In this document: piece after piece, positions 54,542 to 64,000 of the stretch | Position numbering within the stretch: position 1 is the first letter of the stretch | How the letters are laid out: each line of letters opens with the position of its first letter | Assembly (NCBI GenBank): GCA_023266355.1 | Contig: JAHFQM010000004.1 | Span: 1 to 64,000, forward strand | Source of the DNA: Aquabacterium sp. | GTDB lineage: Bacteria; Pseudomonadota; Gammaproteobacteria; Burkholderiales; Burkholderiaceae_C | Direction: 5' to 3' | Length of the DNA: 64,000 nucleotides | Made by a program: the position numbers and the translations under genes | Notes under the pieces: generated by a model | Told to the model about the DNA's origin: nothing | The model's database searches: none | What the model saw: the letters and a program-made list of their open reading frames with translations, nothing else

Positions 54542-54961
54542 ATGGCCTACGACACGAACAACATCTTCGCCAAGATCCTGCGCGGCGAGATCCCCTGCAT
54601 CAAGCTGCACGAAGACGCCCACACCCTGGCCTTCATGGACATCATGCCGCAGACCGAGGGCCACGCCCTGGTGATCCCGAAGGAGGCGGCCACGACGCTG
54701 TTCGAGCTCTCCGACGAAGCCGCCGCCGCCTGCATGGCCACGGTGCGCCGCATCGGCAACGCACAGAAGAAGGGCCTGGGCGCAGAGGGCATCGTGCTGA
54801 TGCAGCTCAACGGCGCCGAAGCCGGCCAGACCGTGCCGCACTTCCACATCCACGTGATCCCTGGCTCGATCGCCGACCTGCGCAAGCCGCACGCCGCCGT
54901 GATGGCCGACCGCGCCCACCTGCTGGGCCTGGCCGAGAAGATCACGGCCGCGCTGGGCTGA
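54542..54961 (+). CDS. HIT family nucleotide hydrolase/transferase
   Basis: A 139-residue histidine-triad protein with active site 'HFHIHVIPG' and the usual N-terminus 'NIFAKILRGEIPCIKL'. Such enzymes hydrolyse nucleotide phosphoramidates. AAGGA lies upstream of the ATG. Convergent with the uracil-DNA glycosylase gene. Confidence 0.93.
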   Translation: MAYDTNNIFAKILRGEIPCIKLHEDAHTLAFMDIMPQTEGHALVIPKEAATTLFELSDEAAAACMATVRRIGNAQKKGLGAEGIVLMQLNGAEAGQTVPHFHIHVIPGSIADLRKPHAAVMADRAHLLGLAEKITAALG

Positions 54962-54979
54962 ACCCCGCGTGTCCCTGGC

Positions 54980-55597
54980 CTAAGCCAGCGCCGCCGCCAC
55001 CCGTGCCTGCAAGGCCGGCAGCACGTCCTGCGCGAACCAGGGGTTGCGCTGCAGCCAGAGGTTGTTGCGCGGGCTGGGATGGGGCAGCGGCAAGGTGTGC
55101 GGCCCCGGCCCTTGCAGGCGCTCGCGCCAGGCCTGCACCTGCTCGGTGACGCCCTGGGCCGCTTCGCCAGCCGGCGTGGGCAAGTGCCAGGCCTGTGCGT
55201 ACTGCCCCAGCACCAGCGTCAGCCGCAGGCGGTGCAAACCCGCCAGCAAGGGCGCACGCCACGCCGGCGCACACTCGGGCCGCGGCGGCAAGTCGCCCGA
55301 CTTGCCCGTGCCCGGGAAACAGAAACCCATGGGCAGGATGGCCACCTGGCGCGGGTCGTAGAAGGCATCTTTCCCCAGGCCCAGCCAGGCGCGCAGGCGC
55401 TCGCCGCTGGCATCGTCGAAAGGCACGCCGCTCTCGTGCACCTTGCGGCCCGGCGCTTGGCCCGCGATCAGGATGCGCGCGTCCGGGTGGTGCTGCAACA
55501 CGGGGCGCGGGCCCAGCGGCAGGTGGGGGGCGCACAGGGTGCAGGCGCGCACCTGCGCCAGCAAAGCGTCGGAAGGCGGCAAGCCCGGCGTGGTCAT
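54980..55597 (-). CDS. Uracil-DNA glycosylase family protein
   Basis: A 205-residue member of the UDG superfamily. Motif 1 is 'ILIAGQAPGRKVHESGVPFDD', followed by 'GERLRAWLG', and the C-terminal active-site loop is 'LPHPSPRNNLW'. An N-terminal 'ACTLC' recalls the cysteine pair of Fe-S UDGs, but I do not see all four cysteines of family 4. ATG 55597 overlaps the upstream stop. Substrate specificity is open. Confidence 0.85.
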   Translation of the reverse strand: MTTPGLPPSDALLAQVRACTLCAPHLPLGPRPVLQHHPDARILIAGQAPGRKVHESGVPFDDASGERLRAWLGLGKDAFYDPRQVAILPMGFCFPGTGKSGDLPPRPECAPAWRAPLLAGLHRLRLTLVLGQYAQAWHLPTPAGEAAQGVTEQVQAWRERLQGPGPHTLPLPHPSPRNNLWLQRNPWFAQDVLPALQARVAAALA

Positions 55598-56073
55598 CGC
55601 TGCACGCAGTGCTCGTCGCCGAAATTGCCGCCCTTGAACTCGGGCTCGAAGTAGTGCTTGGCGAAGGTCCAGCGGCCTTTGGCGTTCTTCTTGAACGAGG
55701 CGATGCCCGTGCCGAAGTCCTTCGTGCTGGGGTCGCTCAGGGCGAAGTAGATGGCGGCGTCCGTGCCCCGCACCGAGGCGTGCCCGGGGTAGCTGCCGTA
55801 GCCCGGCACGTCCAGCGTGAACAGGTAGGCACCGAAGCGGCCGGTGCTTTGGGCCGGCACGAGTTGGAGCGTGGCGGTCGCGGTGTAAGGGCCTTCGTGG
55901 TGGTCCTGGCCGGTGCAGTCGTAGACGCCGCTGAGGTCGGGGCCGGTGAAGGGGGCGGCGGCCGCATGCGCAGACCAGGGCGACAACATCGACAGGCACA
56001 TCGCCATCGACAGGGTGAGCGCCCCGGACAAGGCCAGGGGGGTGCGCAGTGAGCGGTGGGTGCGAGACAGCAA
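55594..56073 (-). CDS. Secreted protein of unknown function
   Basis: A 159-residue protein that starts best at TTG 56073, which has GGAG 7 bases upstream. Signal peptide ending 'SPWSAHAAAA'. The mature part (PDLSGVYDCTGQDHHEGPYTATATL) has two cysteines that could pair (YDCTG and EHCVQR). No family recognised by me. Overlaps the UDG start in ATGA. Confidence 0.75.
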   Translation of the reverse strand: MLSRTHRSLRTPLALSGALTLSMAMCLSMLSPWSAHAAAAPFTGPDLSGVYDCTGQDHHEGPYTATATLQLVPAQSTGRFGAYLFTLDVPGYGSYPGHASVRGTDAAIYFALSDPSTKDFGTGIASFKKNAKGRWTFAKHYFEPEFKGGNFGDEHCVQR

Positions 56074-56104
56074 GGGTGGGCTCCGCAATGACGACGCCTG
56101 CAGC

Positions 56105-56479
56105 CTAGCGCAAGGCCATGCCCAGCGCCTCGGCCCCGCCAATCACCACCGAGGCCAGCAGGTAAAAGCCCAGCGACCACCCGATGGCCTTGAGCGCCGC
56201 CCCGGCCGTGGGCCGCGTGCGCCACAGGTAGAAGGGCACACCCAGCGGCGCGACCAAGGCGGCGAACATCGTCAGGCCCGAGCGTGGCAGCGCACCGCGC
56301 TCCAGCGATTCGGCGCGGCACCACAGGTAGATGAAGACCATGGTCGGCACGCCGGCGATGAAGCTGAAAGCCTGCTCGTCGCGCTGGCTGATGCCGGTGA
56401 TGCCACCCAGCAGGCCGAGGGCGGCGTAGGCGATCAACCAGGCGATGAGGATGCGGCGGGAGCGGCGGATGGCGGTCAT
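56105..56479 (-). CDS. Small integral membrane protein
   Basis: A 124-residue protein with three or four membrane segments (ILIAWLIAYAALGLLGGIT, AFSFIAGVPTMVFIYLW, LTMFAALVAPLGVPFYLW and LGFYLLASVVIGGA). No family recognised. It lies 31 bases upstream of the secreted protein gene on the same strand and 49 bases downstream of livF. Confidence 0.75.
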   Translation of the reverse strand: MTAIRRSRRILIAWLIAYAALGLLGGITGISQRDEQAFSFIAGVPTMVFIYLWCRAESLERGALPRSGLTMFAALVAPLGVPFYLWRTRPTAGAALKAIGWSLGFYLLASVVIGGAEALGMALR

Positions 56480-56528
56480 GGCGGCATTGTCGGGCAGGCC
56501 GGTGAAGTCCCAGGCTGGCCTGGCACGC

Positions 56529-58026
<1,498 letters not shown>

Positions 58027-58030
<4 letters not shown>

Positions 58031-59151
58031 CGCGCGCCCTCGCTGGGCATCAGGCGGTCTTCGTGGCGCGGCGAAGGCCACAGGCCGCGCGGGCGGGCCA
58101 GCATGATGCCGATCATGGCCAGCGCGATCAGCAGCTGGCGCAGGATGGCCGCGTCCAGGCGCCCCCCCGTCATCGCCTGCAGCGGTCCGGCCACCTGGCG
58201 CAGCACCTCGGGCAGCGCGGCCAGCAGGAAGGCGCCCAGGATGACGCCGGGGATGTGGCCCAAGCCGCCCAGCACCACCATGGCCACCACCAGCACCGAC
58301 TCCTGCAGGCTGAACGATTCAGGCGAGACAAAACCCTGGAAGCTGGCGAACAGCACGCCCGAGACGCCGCCGAAAGACGCGCCCAGGCCGAAGGCCAGCA
58401 GCTTGAGGTTGCGCGTGTTCAGGCCCATGGCCTTGGCCGCGATCTCGTCTTCGCGGATGGCCATCCAGGCCCGGCCCAGGCGCGAGTCGTGCAGGCGCTG
58501 GGTCAGCACCACCGCGCCCACCACGATCAGCAAAAAGAGGTAGTAGTGCAGCGTCACCGAGGGCAGCGTGAAGCCGCCCAGCCCGCCAGGCAACCAACTT
58601 GGCAAATGCCAGGGCTCACCCAGGCTGAGCCCGCCCACGCGGATGGGGTCGATGCTGTTGATGCCCTTCGGCCCGTTGGTGATGTTGATGGGCGCGTCCA
58701 GGTTGTTCATGAACACGCGGATGATTTCGCCAAAGCCCAGGGTGACGATGGCCAGGTAGTCGCCGCGCAGCTTCAGCGTGGGCGCGCCCAGCAGCACGCC
58801 GACCAGGCCAGCCACGGCCGCGGCCAGCGGGATGGCCGCCCAGATGGGCAGGTGCAGGCCGCCGGGGAACATCGCGGCCACGGCGGGCAGGTTGTCGGTC
58901 AGGTGGGGCGAGGCCAGCAGCGCGAACAGGTAGGCGCCCACCGCGTAGAAAGCGATGTAGCCCAGGTCGAGCAGGCCGGCGAAGCCCACCACGATGTTCA
59001 GGCCCAGGGCCAGCAGGATGTAGAGCAGCGCCGTGTCCAGGATGCGCACCCAGGCCTCGCCCAGGGGCTGCAGCGCCAGGGGCAGCACGGCCAGCGCGAC
59101 GGCGCAGGCGAGGAACAGGCGCGTGCCTTTCATGCCCAGCGCGCCGCTCAT
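58027..59151 (-). CDS. livM: Branched-chain amino-acid-type ABC permease LivM
   Basis: Membrane permease, 374 residues from ATG 59151, about ten hydrophobic segments (for example LYILLALGLNIVVGFAGLLD). Family motif 'AIREDEIAAKAMGLN' contacts the ATPase. Long loop between segments around 'DAPINITNGPKGINSI'. Overlaps livH stop and livG start. Confidence 0.93.
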
Positions 59152-60071
59152 GCCCGGTCCGCCACGCGTTCGCCCAGCAGGCCTTGCGGCCGCAGCGTCA
59201 GCACCAGGATCAGCACCGTGAAGGCGAAGATGTCTTGGTAGTTGCTGCCCAGCACATCGCCCGTGAGCTCGCCGATGTAGCCCGCGCCCAGCGCCTCGAT
59301 GACGCCCAGCAGCACGCCGCCCACCACCGCGCCGCCCAGGTTGCCGATGCCACCGAACACCGCCGCCGTGAAGGCCTTCAGGCCAGGCAGGAAGCCCATG
59401 GTGTGCTGCACCGAGCCGTAGTTGGCCGCCCACATGACACCGGCCAGGGCGGCCAGGGCCGCACCGATCATGAAGGTCGCCGAGATCACGCGGTCAGGCC
59501 GCACGCCCATGAGCTGGGCCACACGCGGGTTCTCGGCCGTGGCGCGCATGGCCCGGCCCAGCGAGGTGCCATGGATCAGGGCCATCAGGCCGGCCAGCGT
59601 CAGCGCCGTCACGCCCAGGATGAGGATCTGTACCAGGTTGATGGTCGCGCCCATGAACTCGTAGGGCTCGTCGGGCAGCAGGATGGGGTAAGGCTTGTAG
59701 TCCGGCTTCCACAGGATCATGGCCAGCGTCTGCAGCAACAGCGACATGCCCATGGCCGTGATCAGCGGCGCCAGGCGCGGCGCGTTGCGCAAGGGCCGGT
59801 AGGCGAGCTTCTCGATGGCCACGTTCAGCGCCATGCACACCAGCACCGCCGCCACCAGCGAGATGCTCAGCAGCACCCAGCCTGGCCAGCCGGTGTCGCC
59901 CAGGGCCGTGACCACCGTCCAGCTCACCAGCGCGCCCACCATCAGCACCTCGCCATGGGCGAAGTTGATGAGGTTGATGATGCCGTAGACCATGGTGTAG
60001 CCAAGCGCCACCAGGGCGTACATGCTGCCCAGCACCAGGCCGTTGATCAGTTGCTGAATGAAGGTGTCCAC
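59148..60071 (-). CDS. livH: Branched-chain amino-acid-type ABC permease LivH
   Basis: Membrane permease, 307 residues, starting at GTG 60071 (MDTFIQQLINGLVLGSMYAL, typical opening). Motifs 'GYTMVYGIINLINFAHGE' and the coupling loop 'GTSLGRAMRATAENPRVA'. First gene of the livHMGF operon; no livK-type binding protein gene lies next to it. Confidence 0.94.
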   Translation of the reverse strand: MDTFIQQLINGLVLGSMYALVALGYTMVYGIINLINFAHGEVLMVGALVSWTVVTALGDTGWPGWVLLSISLVAAVLVCMALNVAIEKLAYRPLRNAPRLAPLITAMGMSLLLQTLAMILWKPDYKPYPILLPDEPYEFMGATINLVQILILGVTALTLAGLMALIHGTSLGRAMRATAENPRVAQLMGVRPDRVISATFMIGAALAALAGVMWAANYGSVQHTMGFLPGLKAFTAAVFGGIGNLGGAVVGGVLLGVIEALGAGYIGELTGDVLGSNYQDIFAFTVLILVLTLRPQGLLGERVADRA

Positions 60072-60085
60072 GGATTCTCAGAAGC

Positions 60086-60110
60086 AAAAAGCCCGCCAGG
60101 GTGGCGGGCT
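60086..60110 (-). terminator. Terminator after the aldehyde dehydrogenase gene
   Basis: On the minus strand AGCCCGCC / GGCGGGCT with a 5-base loop, followed by TTTTT. It lies between the dehydrogenase stop (60167) and the livH start, separating the two transcription units. Confidence 0.9.
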
Positions 60111-60166
60111 GTGGCCCTTGGATGGCCCCGGATTATCGGTCAAGCCCAGGACGTTGCTCAGGCCGC

Positions 60167-61639
60167 TCAGAACAGCGAAGGCAGCTTGAGCGAGTCCACC
60201 GTCCAGCGGATGATCTTTTGCTTGAAGCCCGTGTACGGCGGGAAGAAGAGCTTGGCCATCAGCACCGGGCCGGACTTCAACACCGCACGCTCGTGCGAGA
60301 AAGCCTTGAAGCCGTACTCGCCGTGGGCGCTGCCGATGCCCGAGTTGTTCACGCCGCCGAAAGGCAGGTTGCCGTGGGCGTAGTGCAGCACGCAGTGGTT
60401 GATGGCCACGCCGCCCGAGCTGGTCTGCTCGATGAGGCGGCGGGTGCGCGCCTTGTTGGTGCTGAACAGGTACAGCGCCAGCGGCTTGGGGTTGGCGTTG
60501 ATTTCACGCACCACCTCATCGACATCGCGGTAGGTGATGACGGGCAGCACCGGGCCGAAGATTTCCTCCGACATGATGCTGGCCTCGGCGGGCACCTGCT
60601 CCAGCAGCGTGGGCGCGATGTAGCACTGCGCCAGGTCCACATCGCCGCCCAGCAGCACCTTGGCGCCACGGGTTTGCGCGTCGCTCAGCAGGCCGGCGAT
60701 GCGCTGGGTGTGGCGCTGGTTGATGATCCGCGCGAAGTGCGGGCTGCTGCGCTGCGCCTCGGGCGTGGCGCCGTAGCGCTCGGCGATGACGGCGCGGCAG
60801 GCCTGCACGAAGCGGTCTTTCACCGACTCGTGCACGAAGACGTGGTCGGGCGCCACGCAGATCTGGCCGCAGTTGGCCAGCTTGCCCCACATCAGCGTTT
60901 CGGCGGCCAGCTTGAGGTCGGCGGTCTCGTCGACGATGACGGGCGACTTGCCGCCCAGCTCCAGCGTGACGCTGGTGAGGTGCTTGGCGGCCGCGGCCAT
61001 CACCACCTTGCCCACGGCGGGCGAGCCGGTGAAGAAGATGTGGTCGAAGGGCAGGTCGAGCAGCACCTGCGAGGTTGGCAGCGCGCCTTCGAACAGGGCC
61101 ACCTCGTTGGGCGCGAAGATGCTGGCGATCACCTCGGCCATCACGGTGCTGACGGCGGGCGTCATCTCCGAGGGCTTGAGGATGACGGTGTTGCCGGCGG
61201 CCAGGGCCGACACCAGCGGGCCGAAGCACAGGTTGAGCGGGAAGTTCCAGGGCGCGACGATGAGCACGCGGCCGCGCGGCTGGACTTCGATCCAGCTTTG
61301 CGTGAAGGCCGTGGCCATGGTCGGCCACACGCGCTTCGGGCTCGCCCACTTCTTCAGGCTGCCGATGGCGTGGCGGATCTCGTCGAGCACCGGCATGAAC
61401 TCGGTGGCCTCGACCTCGGCCGAGGGCTTGCGGTAGTCCTTCTGGAAGGCGGCGTAGAAGTCCTCGCGGCGGGCCATCATGGCCTCGCGCAGCTTCTTCA
61501 GGCGCGCGATGCGCTCGGCGATGGTGGACTCGCGCCAGGCGATCGCCGTGGCCTCTTGCGAGTCAAAGACGCGACGGATGTCGGCGGGGTTGGACTCGCC
61601 GGTCTGCGGGTCCACCAGGTGCATCATGGGTCGGTTCAT
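60167..61639 (-). CDS. Aldehyde dehydrogenase (class-3-like)
   Basis: NAD(P)-dependent aldehyde oxidation, 490 residues. Catalytic Cys in 'NCGQICVAPDHVFV', general-base Glu in 'VTLELGGKSPVIVD', cofactor loop 'FTGSPAVGKVVMAAA'. ATG 61639 has GGAGA 6 bases upstream and is preferred over ATG 61651. The C-terminal 'FKQKIIRW' tail is like class-3/fatty-aldehyde or coniferyl-aldehyde enzymes; substrate not decidable here. Confidence 0.92.
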   Translation of the reverse strand: MNRPMMHLVDPQTGESNPADIRRVFDSQEATAIAWRESTIAERIARLKKLREAMMARREDFYAAFQKDYRKPSAEVEATEFMPVLDEIRHAIGSLKKWASPKRVWPTMATAFTQSWIEVQPRGRVLIVAPWNFPLNLCFGPLVSALAAGNTVILKPSEMTPAVSTVMAEVIASIFAPNEVALFEGALPTSQVLLDLPFDHIFFTGSPAVGKVVMAAAAKHLTSVTLELGGKSPVIVDETADLKLAAETLMWGKLANCGQICVAPDHVFVHESVKDRFVQACRAVIAERYGATPEAQRSSPHFARIINQRHTQRIAGLLSDAQTRGAKVLLGGDVDLAQCYIAPTLLEQVPAEASIMSEEIFGPVLPVITYRDVDEVVREINANPKPLALYLFSTNKARTRRLIEQTSSGGVAINHCVLHYAHGNLPFGGVNNSGIGSAHGEYGFKAFSHERAVLKSGPVLMAKLFFPPYTGFKQKIIRWTVDSLKLPSLF

Positions 61640-61692
61640 GTCGGTCTCCATCGGTCGGGGTGATCGGCTCGGTGATCGGTTCGGCGATCAGG

Positions 61693-62166
61693 TCAGCGGG
61701 CGGCCTTGGCGGCTGCTTTCTTGGCTGGGGCTTTTTTGGCCGGAGCTTCCTTGGCCGGAGTTTTTTGGGCGGGGGCCTTGGCTGCCGGTTTGTCAGCGGC
61801 CTTGGTCGGAGCCTTCTTGGCCGGCGCCTTCTTGGCAGGGGCCTTCGTGGCGACCACCTTCTGCGTCGCCACCGGCTTGGCCGTGGCGACCACAGGCTCG
61901 GCGCCCAGGCCCGCGCGCAGCAGGCGGTCCACCAGGGTGTTCACATTGCCGTCGCCGGCTTCGGCCAGGGCCTGCAACTGCTTGACGAGGTCGCCGTGCA
62001 GCTTCACGGCAAAAGGCACCAGGCCGGCGGCCTGGTCGAGCTTGCGCTGCTCGCGGCGGTCGGGCAGCTGGGCCGCTCCTTCACCAAAGCGGCCGGGCAC
62101 GCCCGCCGTTTGCATCTTGCCCTGGATTTTTTTCGCCAGGTTCTTCACGAGATCGGTCTTTTTCAT
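61693..62166 (-). CDS. Protein with RHH-like core and histone-H1-like Lys/Ala/Pro tail
   Basis: A 157-residue protein. The first 90 residues are helical and contain 'VKLHGDLVKQLQALAEAG' and 'VNTLVDRLLRAGLG', reminiscent of a ribbon-helix-helix DNA-binding unit. The last 60 are repeats of AKKAP/AKKA type, as in bacterial histone-H1-like proteins. It probably binds DNA or RNA unspecifically through the basic tail. The start at ATG 62166 is chosen because homologue-like sequence begins there. Confidence 0.75.
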   Translation of the reverse strand: MKKTDLVKNLAKKIQGKMQTAGVPGRFGEGAAQLPDRREQRKLDQAAGLVPFAVKLHGDLVKQLQALAEAGDGNVNTLVDRLLRAGLGAEPVVATAKPVATQKVVATKAPAKKAPAKKAPTKAADKPAAKAPAQKTPAKEAPAKKAPAKKAAAKAAR

Positions 62167-62283
62167 TCTGAGCACAGCCAACGCCACAATGGCGGGATTG
62201 TGCATGTTCCGTGACAACCTTCCCAGCGCCATGCGCCGCGGTTTTCCCTTGGTGCGCCTGACGTGCCTCCCAGCCCCCCTGCC

Positions 62284-62523
62284 ATGACCCGACTCCAACA
62301 GATCACTTTCCCCCTGCGCGGCGACTTCATCACCCTGGACCGCCTGCTCAAGGCCTGCGCCCTGGCCAACAGCGGCGGGCAGGCCAAGCTCATGGTGGCC
62401 GACGGCCTGGTGCAGGTGGACGGCCAGCAGGAGCTGCGCAAGACGGCCAAAATCCGCGCCGGCCAGGTGGTGGCCATGGCGGGTGCGCGCATCCATGTGG
62501 TCGCCGAGGCACCGGCCGACTGA
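62284..62523 (+). CDS. S4-domain RNA-binding protein (YbcJ-like)
   Basis: A 79-residue protein made almost wholly of an S4 fold: 'FITLDRLLKACALANSGGQA' followed by 'VADGLVQVDGQQELRKTAKI' and 'AGQVVAMAG'. Probable RNA or ribosome binding. An ATG 21 bases upstream is an alternative start. Confidence 0.88.
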   Translation: MTRLQQITFPLRGDFITLDRLLKACALANSGGQAKLMVADGLVQVDGQQELRKTAKIRAGQVVAMAGARIHVVAEAPAD

Positions 62524-62619
62524 CGCACAGTCACGGCGCGTGCCAAATGTTCACGCGAACCCGGCGTCACAGCCTGCCCGCGGCAGGCACCCACCCCCGT
62601 CTCCCGCTACCTTTCACGG

Positions 62620-63459
62620 ATGTACCACGACATCGACCGCATCAACCTGCGAACCATGCGCTCTGCGGCGGTGGTTGCGCAGTACGCCCGCCCCGCCACC
62701 GCCCGCCCCGACGAACTCTTGCCCCATGAGCGGGCCGCGCTGGACGCCATCCAGGCGGACGTCCGCGGCGGCGCCATCCTCGACATCGGCGTGGGCGGCG
62801 GGCGCACCGTCACCGCACTGCGGGAGCTCAGCACCGACTACCTGGGCATCGATTACAGCCCGGAGATGGTCGCGGCCAGCCAGGCCCGCCACCCCGATGT
62901 GCGCTTCGCGCATGCCGATGCGCGCCACATGACGGGCATCCCGGATGCGTCCATCGACCTGGCCGTCTTCAGCTGCAACGGCATCAGCATGGTCGGACAC
63001 GGCGACCGGCTGGCCATCATGCGGGAAGTCCACCGGGTGCTGAAGCCGCGCGGCATCTTCCTGTTCACCACCTACAACCGCAACAGCCCCGAGGCCCGCG
63101 CCGGCTTTTGCCTCCCCGAGTTCGAGGCCTCGCTCAACCCGGCGCGCCTGCTGGTGCGCAGCGCCCGGCACCTGAGGGACACGGCGGTCAGCGTGGTGCA
63201 GCGCCTGCGGCACCTCCGCCACGAGGTCCACACCCCCGACTACGCGGTGATCAACGACAAGTGCCACAACCACGGCGTGATGCTGTACTACATCACCCTG
63301 GCACAGCAGCGGCGCCAGCTGCAGGACGCGGGCTTCGACGCCAACGCTCCGGCCTACGACTGCACAGGCCAGCGCATCGTGGACGACACCACGCTGGACT
63401 CCATGGCCTTGATCGCGCGCAAGGCGCATGCACAAAGGGTGGCCCCTCCAGGGGAATGA
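62620..63459 (+). CDS. Class I SAM-dependent methyltransferase
   Basis: A 279-residue methyltransferase with motif I 'AILDIGVGGGRTVTAL', acidic loop 'YLGIDYSPEMV', motif 'HADARHMTGIP' and 'HRVLKPRGIFLFTTYN'. The C-terminal 100 residues are variable and likely bind the substrate, which is unknown. A cluster of similar length in other bacteria acts on sugars or lipids; no neighbour helps here. Confidence 0.85.
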   Translation: MYHDIDRINLRTMRSAAVVAQYARPATARPDELLPHERAALDAIQADVRGGAILDIGVGGGRTVTALRELSTDYLGIDYSPEMVAASQARHPDVRFAHADARHMTGIPDASIDLAVFSCNGISMVGHGDRLAIMREVHRVLKPRGIFLFTTYNRNSPEARAGFCLPEFEASLNPARLLVRSARHLRDTAVSVVQRLRHLRHEVHTPDYAVINDKCHNHGVMLYYITLAQQRRQLQDAGFDANAPAYDCTGQRIVDDTTLDSMALIARKAHAQRVAPPGE

Positions 63460-63537
63460 CCCGATGCACCCAGGGTTTCCCTGGGGCAGGATGCCGTCGT
63501 TCCCACAAGGAACGCGTTTCATCCGGAGAACCCACCC

Positions 63538-64000
63538 ATGTCTGCCCAGAACCACGCCAGCCACATCTACGCGCAAGACCTGCCCAAGACGCCCGCGAAT
63601 TTCGCGCCCATCACCCCGCTGTCCTTCATCGAACGCACCGCGCTGGTCTACCCCCAGCGCACCGCGATCGTCCATGGTGAACTGCGCCAGACCTGGGGCC
63701 AAACATACGCCCGCTGCCGCCAGCTGGCCAGTGCGCTGCAGCGCCGCGGCATCGGCCTGGGCGACACGGTCGCCGTGATGCTGCCCAACACGCCGCCCAT
63801 GGTCGAGGCCCACTTCGGCATCCCCATGGCCGGCGCGGTGCTCAACACGCTCAACACCCGCCTGGACCCCGAAGCCATCGCCTTCATGCTGGACCACGGC
63901 GAAGCCAAGGTCGTCATCGTCGACCCCGAATTCAGCGGCGTGATGGCCCAGGCCCTGGCGCTGCGCCAGAACCAGCGCGAGGTGCTGGTGATCGACACCG
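63538..64000 (+). CDS. Acyl-CoA synthetase, AMP-binding family (3' end cut by window)
   Basis: N-terminal 154 residues of an AMP-forming acyl-CoA ligase. CGGAGAA precedes ATG 63538. The sequence 'PLSFIERTALVYPQRTAIVH', 'VAVMLPNTPPMVEAHFGIP' and 'AVLNTLNTRLD' is typical of medium-chain acyl-CoA synthetases (AlkK-like). The ATP-binding motif lies beyond the window, so the substrate class is not settled. Confidence 0.9.
   Translation, partial: MSAQNHASHIYAQDLPKTPANFAPITPLSFIERTALVYPQRTAIVHGELRQTWGQTYARCRQLASALQRRGIGLGDTVAVMLPNTPPMVEAHFGIPMAGAVLNTLNTRLDPEAIAFMLDHGEAKVVIVDPEFSGVMAQALALRQNQREVLVIDT

Noticed and set aside
61700..61860. Tandem nucleotide repeat
   Set aside because: It encodes the Lys/Ala/Pro-rich protein tail and is explained by coding sequence.
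63462..63500. Terminator between the methyltransferase and acyl-CoA synthetase genes
   Set aside because: CCCAGGG-TTT-CCCTGGG can pair but no T-run follows, and the stem is short.

Overview
The window is high-GC DNA from a betaproteobacterium of the order Burkholderiales, probably near the Leptothrix/Ideonella/Aquabacterium group. This placement is an inference from gene content: a thiolase-type intracellular PHB depolymerase, an iscRSUA-hscBA-fdx operon, PEP-CTERM proteins, a stand-alone RnfB and a LivHMGF set. It could not be tested by search.

Region 1 (1-8946) is the end of an F-type conjugation module, trbC-traN-hyp-traF-traH-traG, all on the plus strand with tight spacing. A small membrane protein gene abuts traG on the minus strand. 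This is the tail of an integrative conjugative element or an integrated plasmid.

Region 2 (9279-16941) is cargo: an animal-type haem peroxidase, then five closely packed genes. These encode a secreted coiled-coil protein, a papain-like (C70/AvrRpt2-type) cysteine protease, an unknown protein, a large subtilisin-type protease and a second unknown protein. I know no described system with this composition, and it is the best candidate here for an undescribed system.

Region 3 (16942-18014) is gene-poor and holds an 85-bp inverted repeat, a possible gene remnant and the terminator of a tRNA-Val gene. The element/chromosome junction probably lies here, but no attachment site can be proven from this window alone.

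Region 4 (18015-28860) is chromosomal housekeeping: tRNA-Val(CAC), dnaQ, the full isc/hsc/fdx iron-sulfur operon with a textbook IscR-controlled promoter, a low-molecular-weight phosphatase, uvrB and an aspartate/tyrosine aminotransferase.

Region 5 (28922-51672) looks like a phosphate-starvation and surface-protein region. Three sites match the PhoB promoter layout (7-bp direct repeats 11 bp apart, then 10 bp to a -10). Two are divergent, between a DUF3604 (PHP-like) protein and a PEP-CTERM protein. The third precedes a 73-residue protein. PhoX alkaline phosphatase and a secreted ExeM/NucH-type nuclease lie nearby, as do two more PEP-CTERM proteins. Downstream of DUF3604 on the same strand run a PCuAC-like protein, a parvulin isomerase, a HupE-like permease, a 2OG-Fe(II) oxygenase and a membrane/spermidine-synthase fusion. 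A galactose-oxidase-like enzyme, PhaZ, RnfB and LemA/TPM proteins are interspersed.

Region 6 (51723-64000) is ordinary chromosome: nth, an epimerase, an Fe-S flavoprotein reductase, HIT, uracil-DNA glycosylase, livHMGF, aldehyde dehydrogenase, a histone-H1-like protein, an S4 protein, a methyltransferase and the start of an acyl-CoA synthetase.
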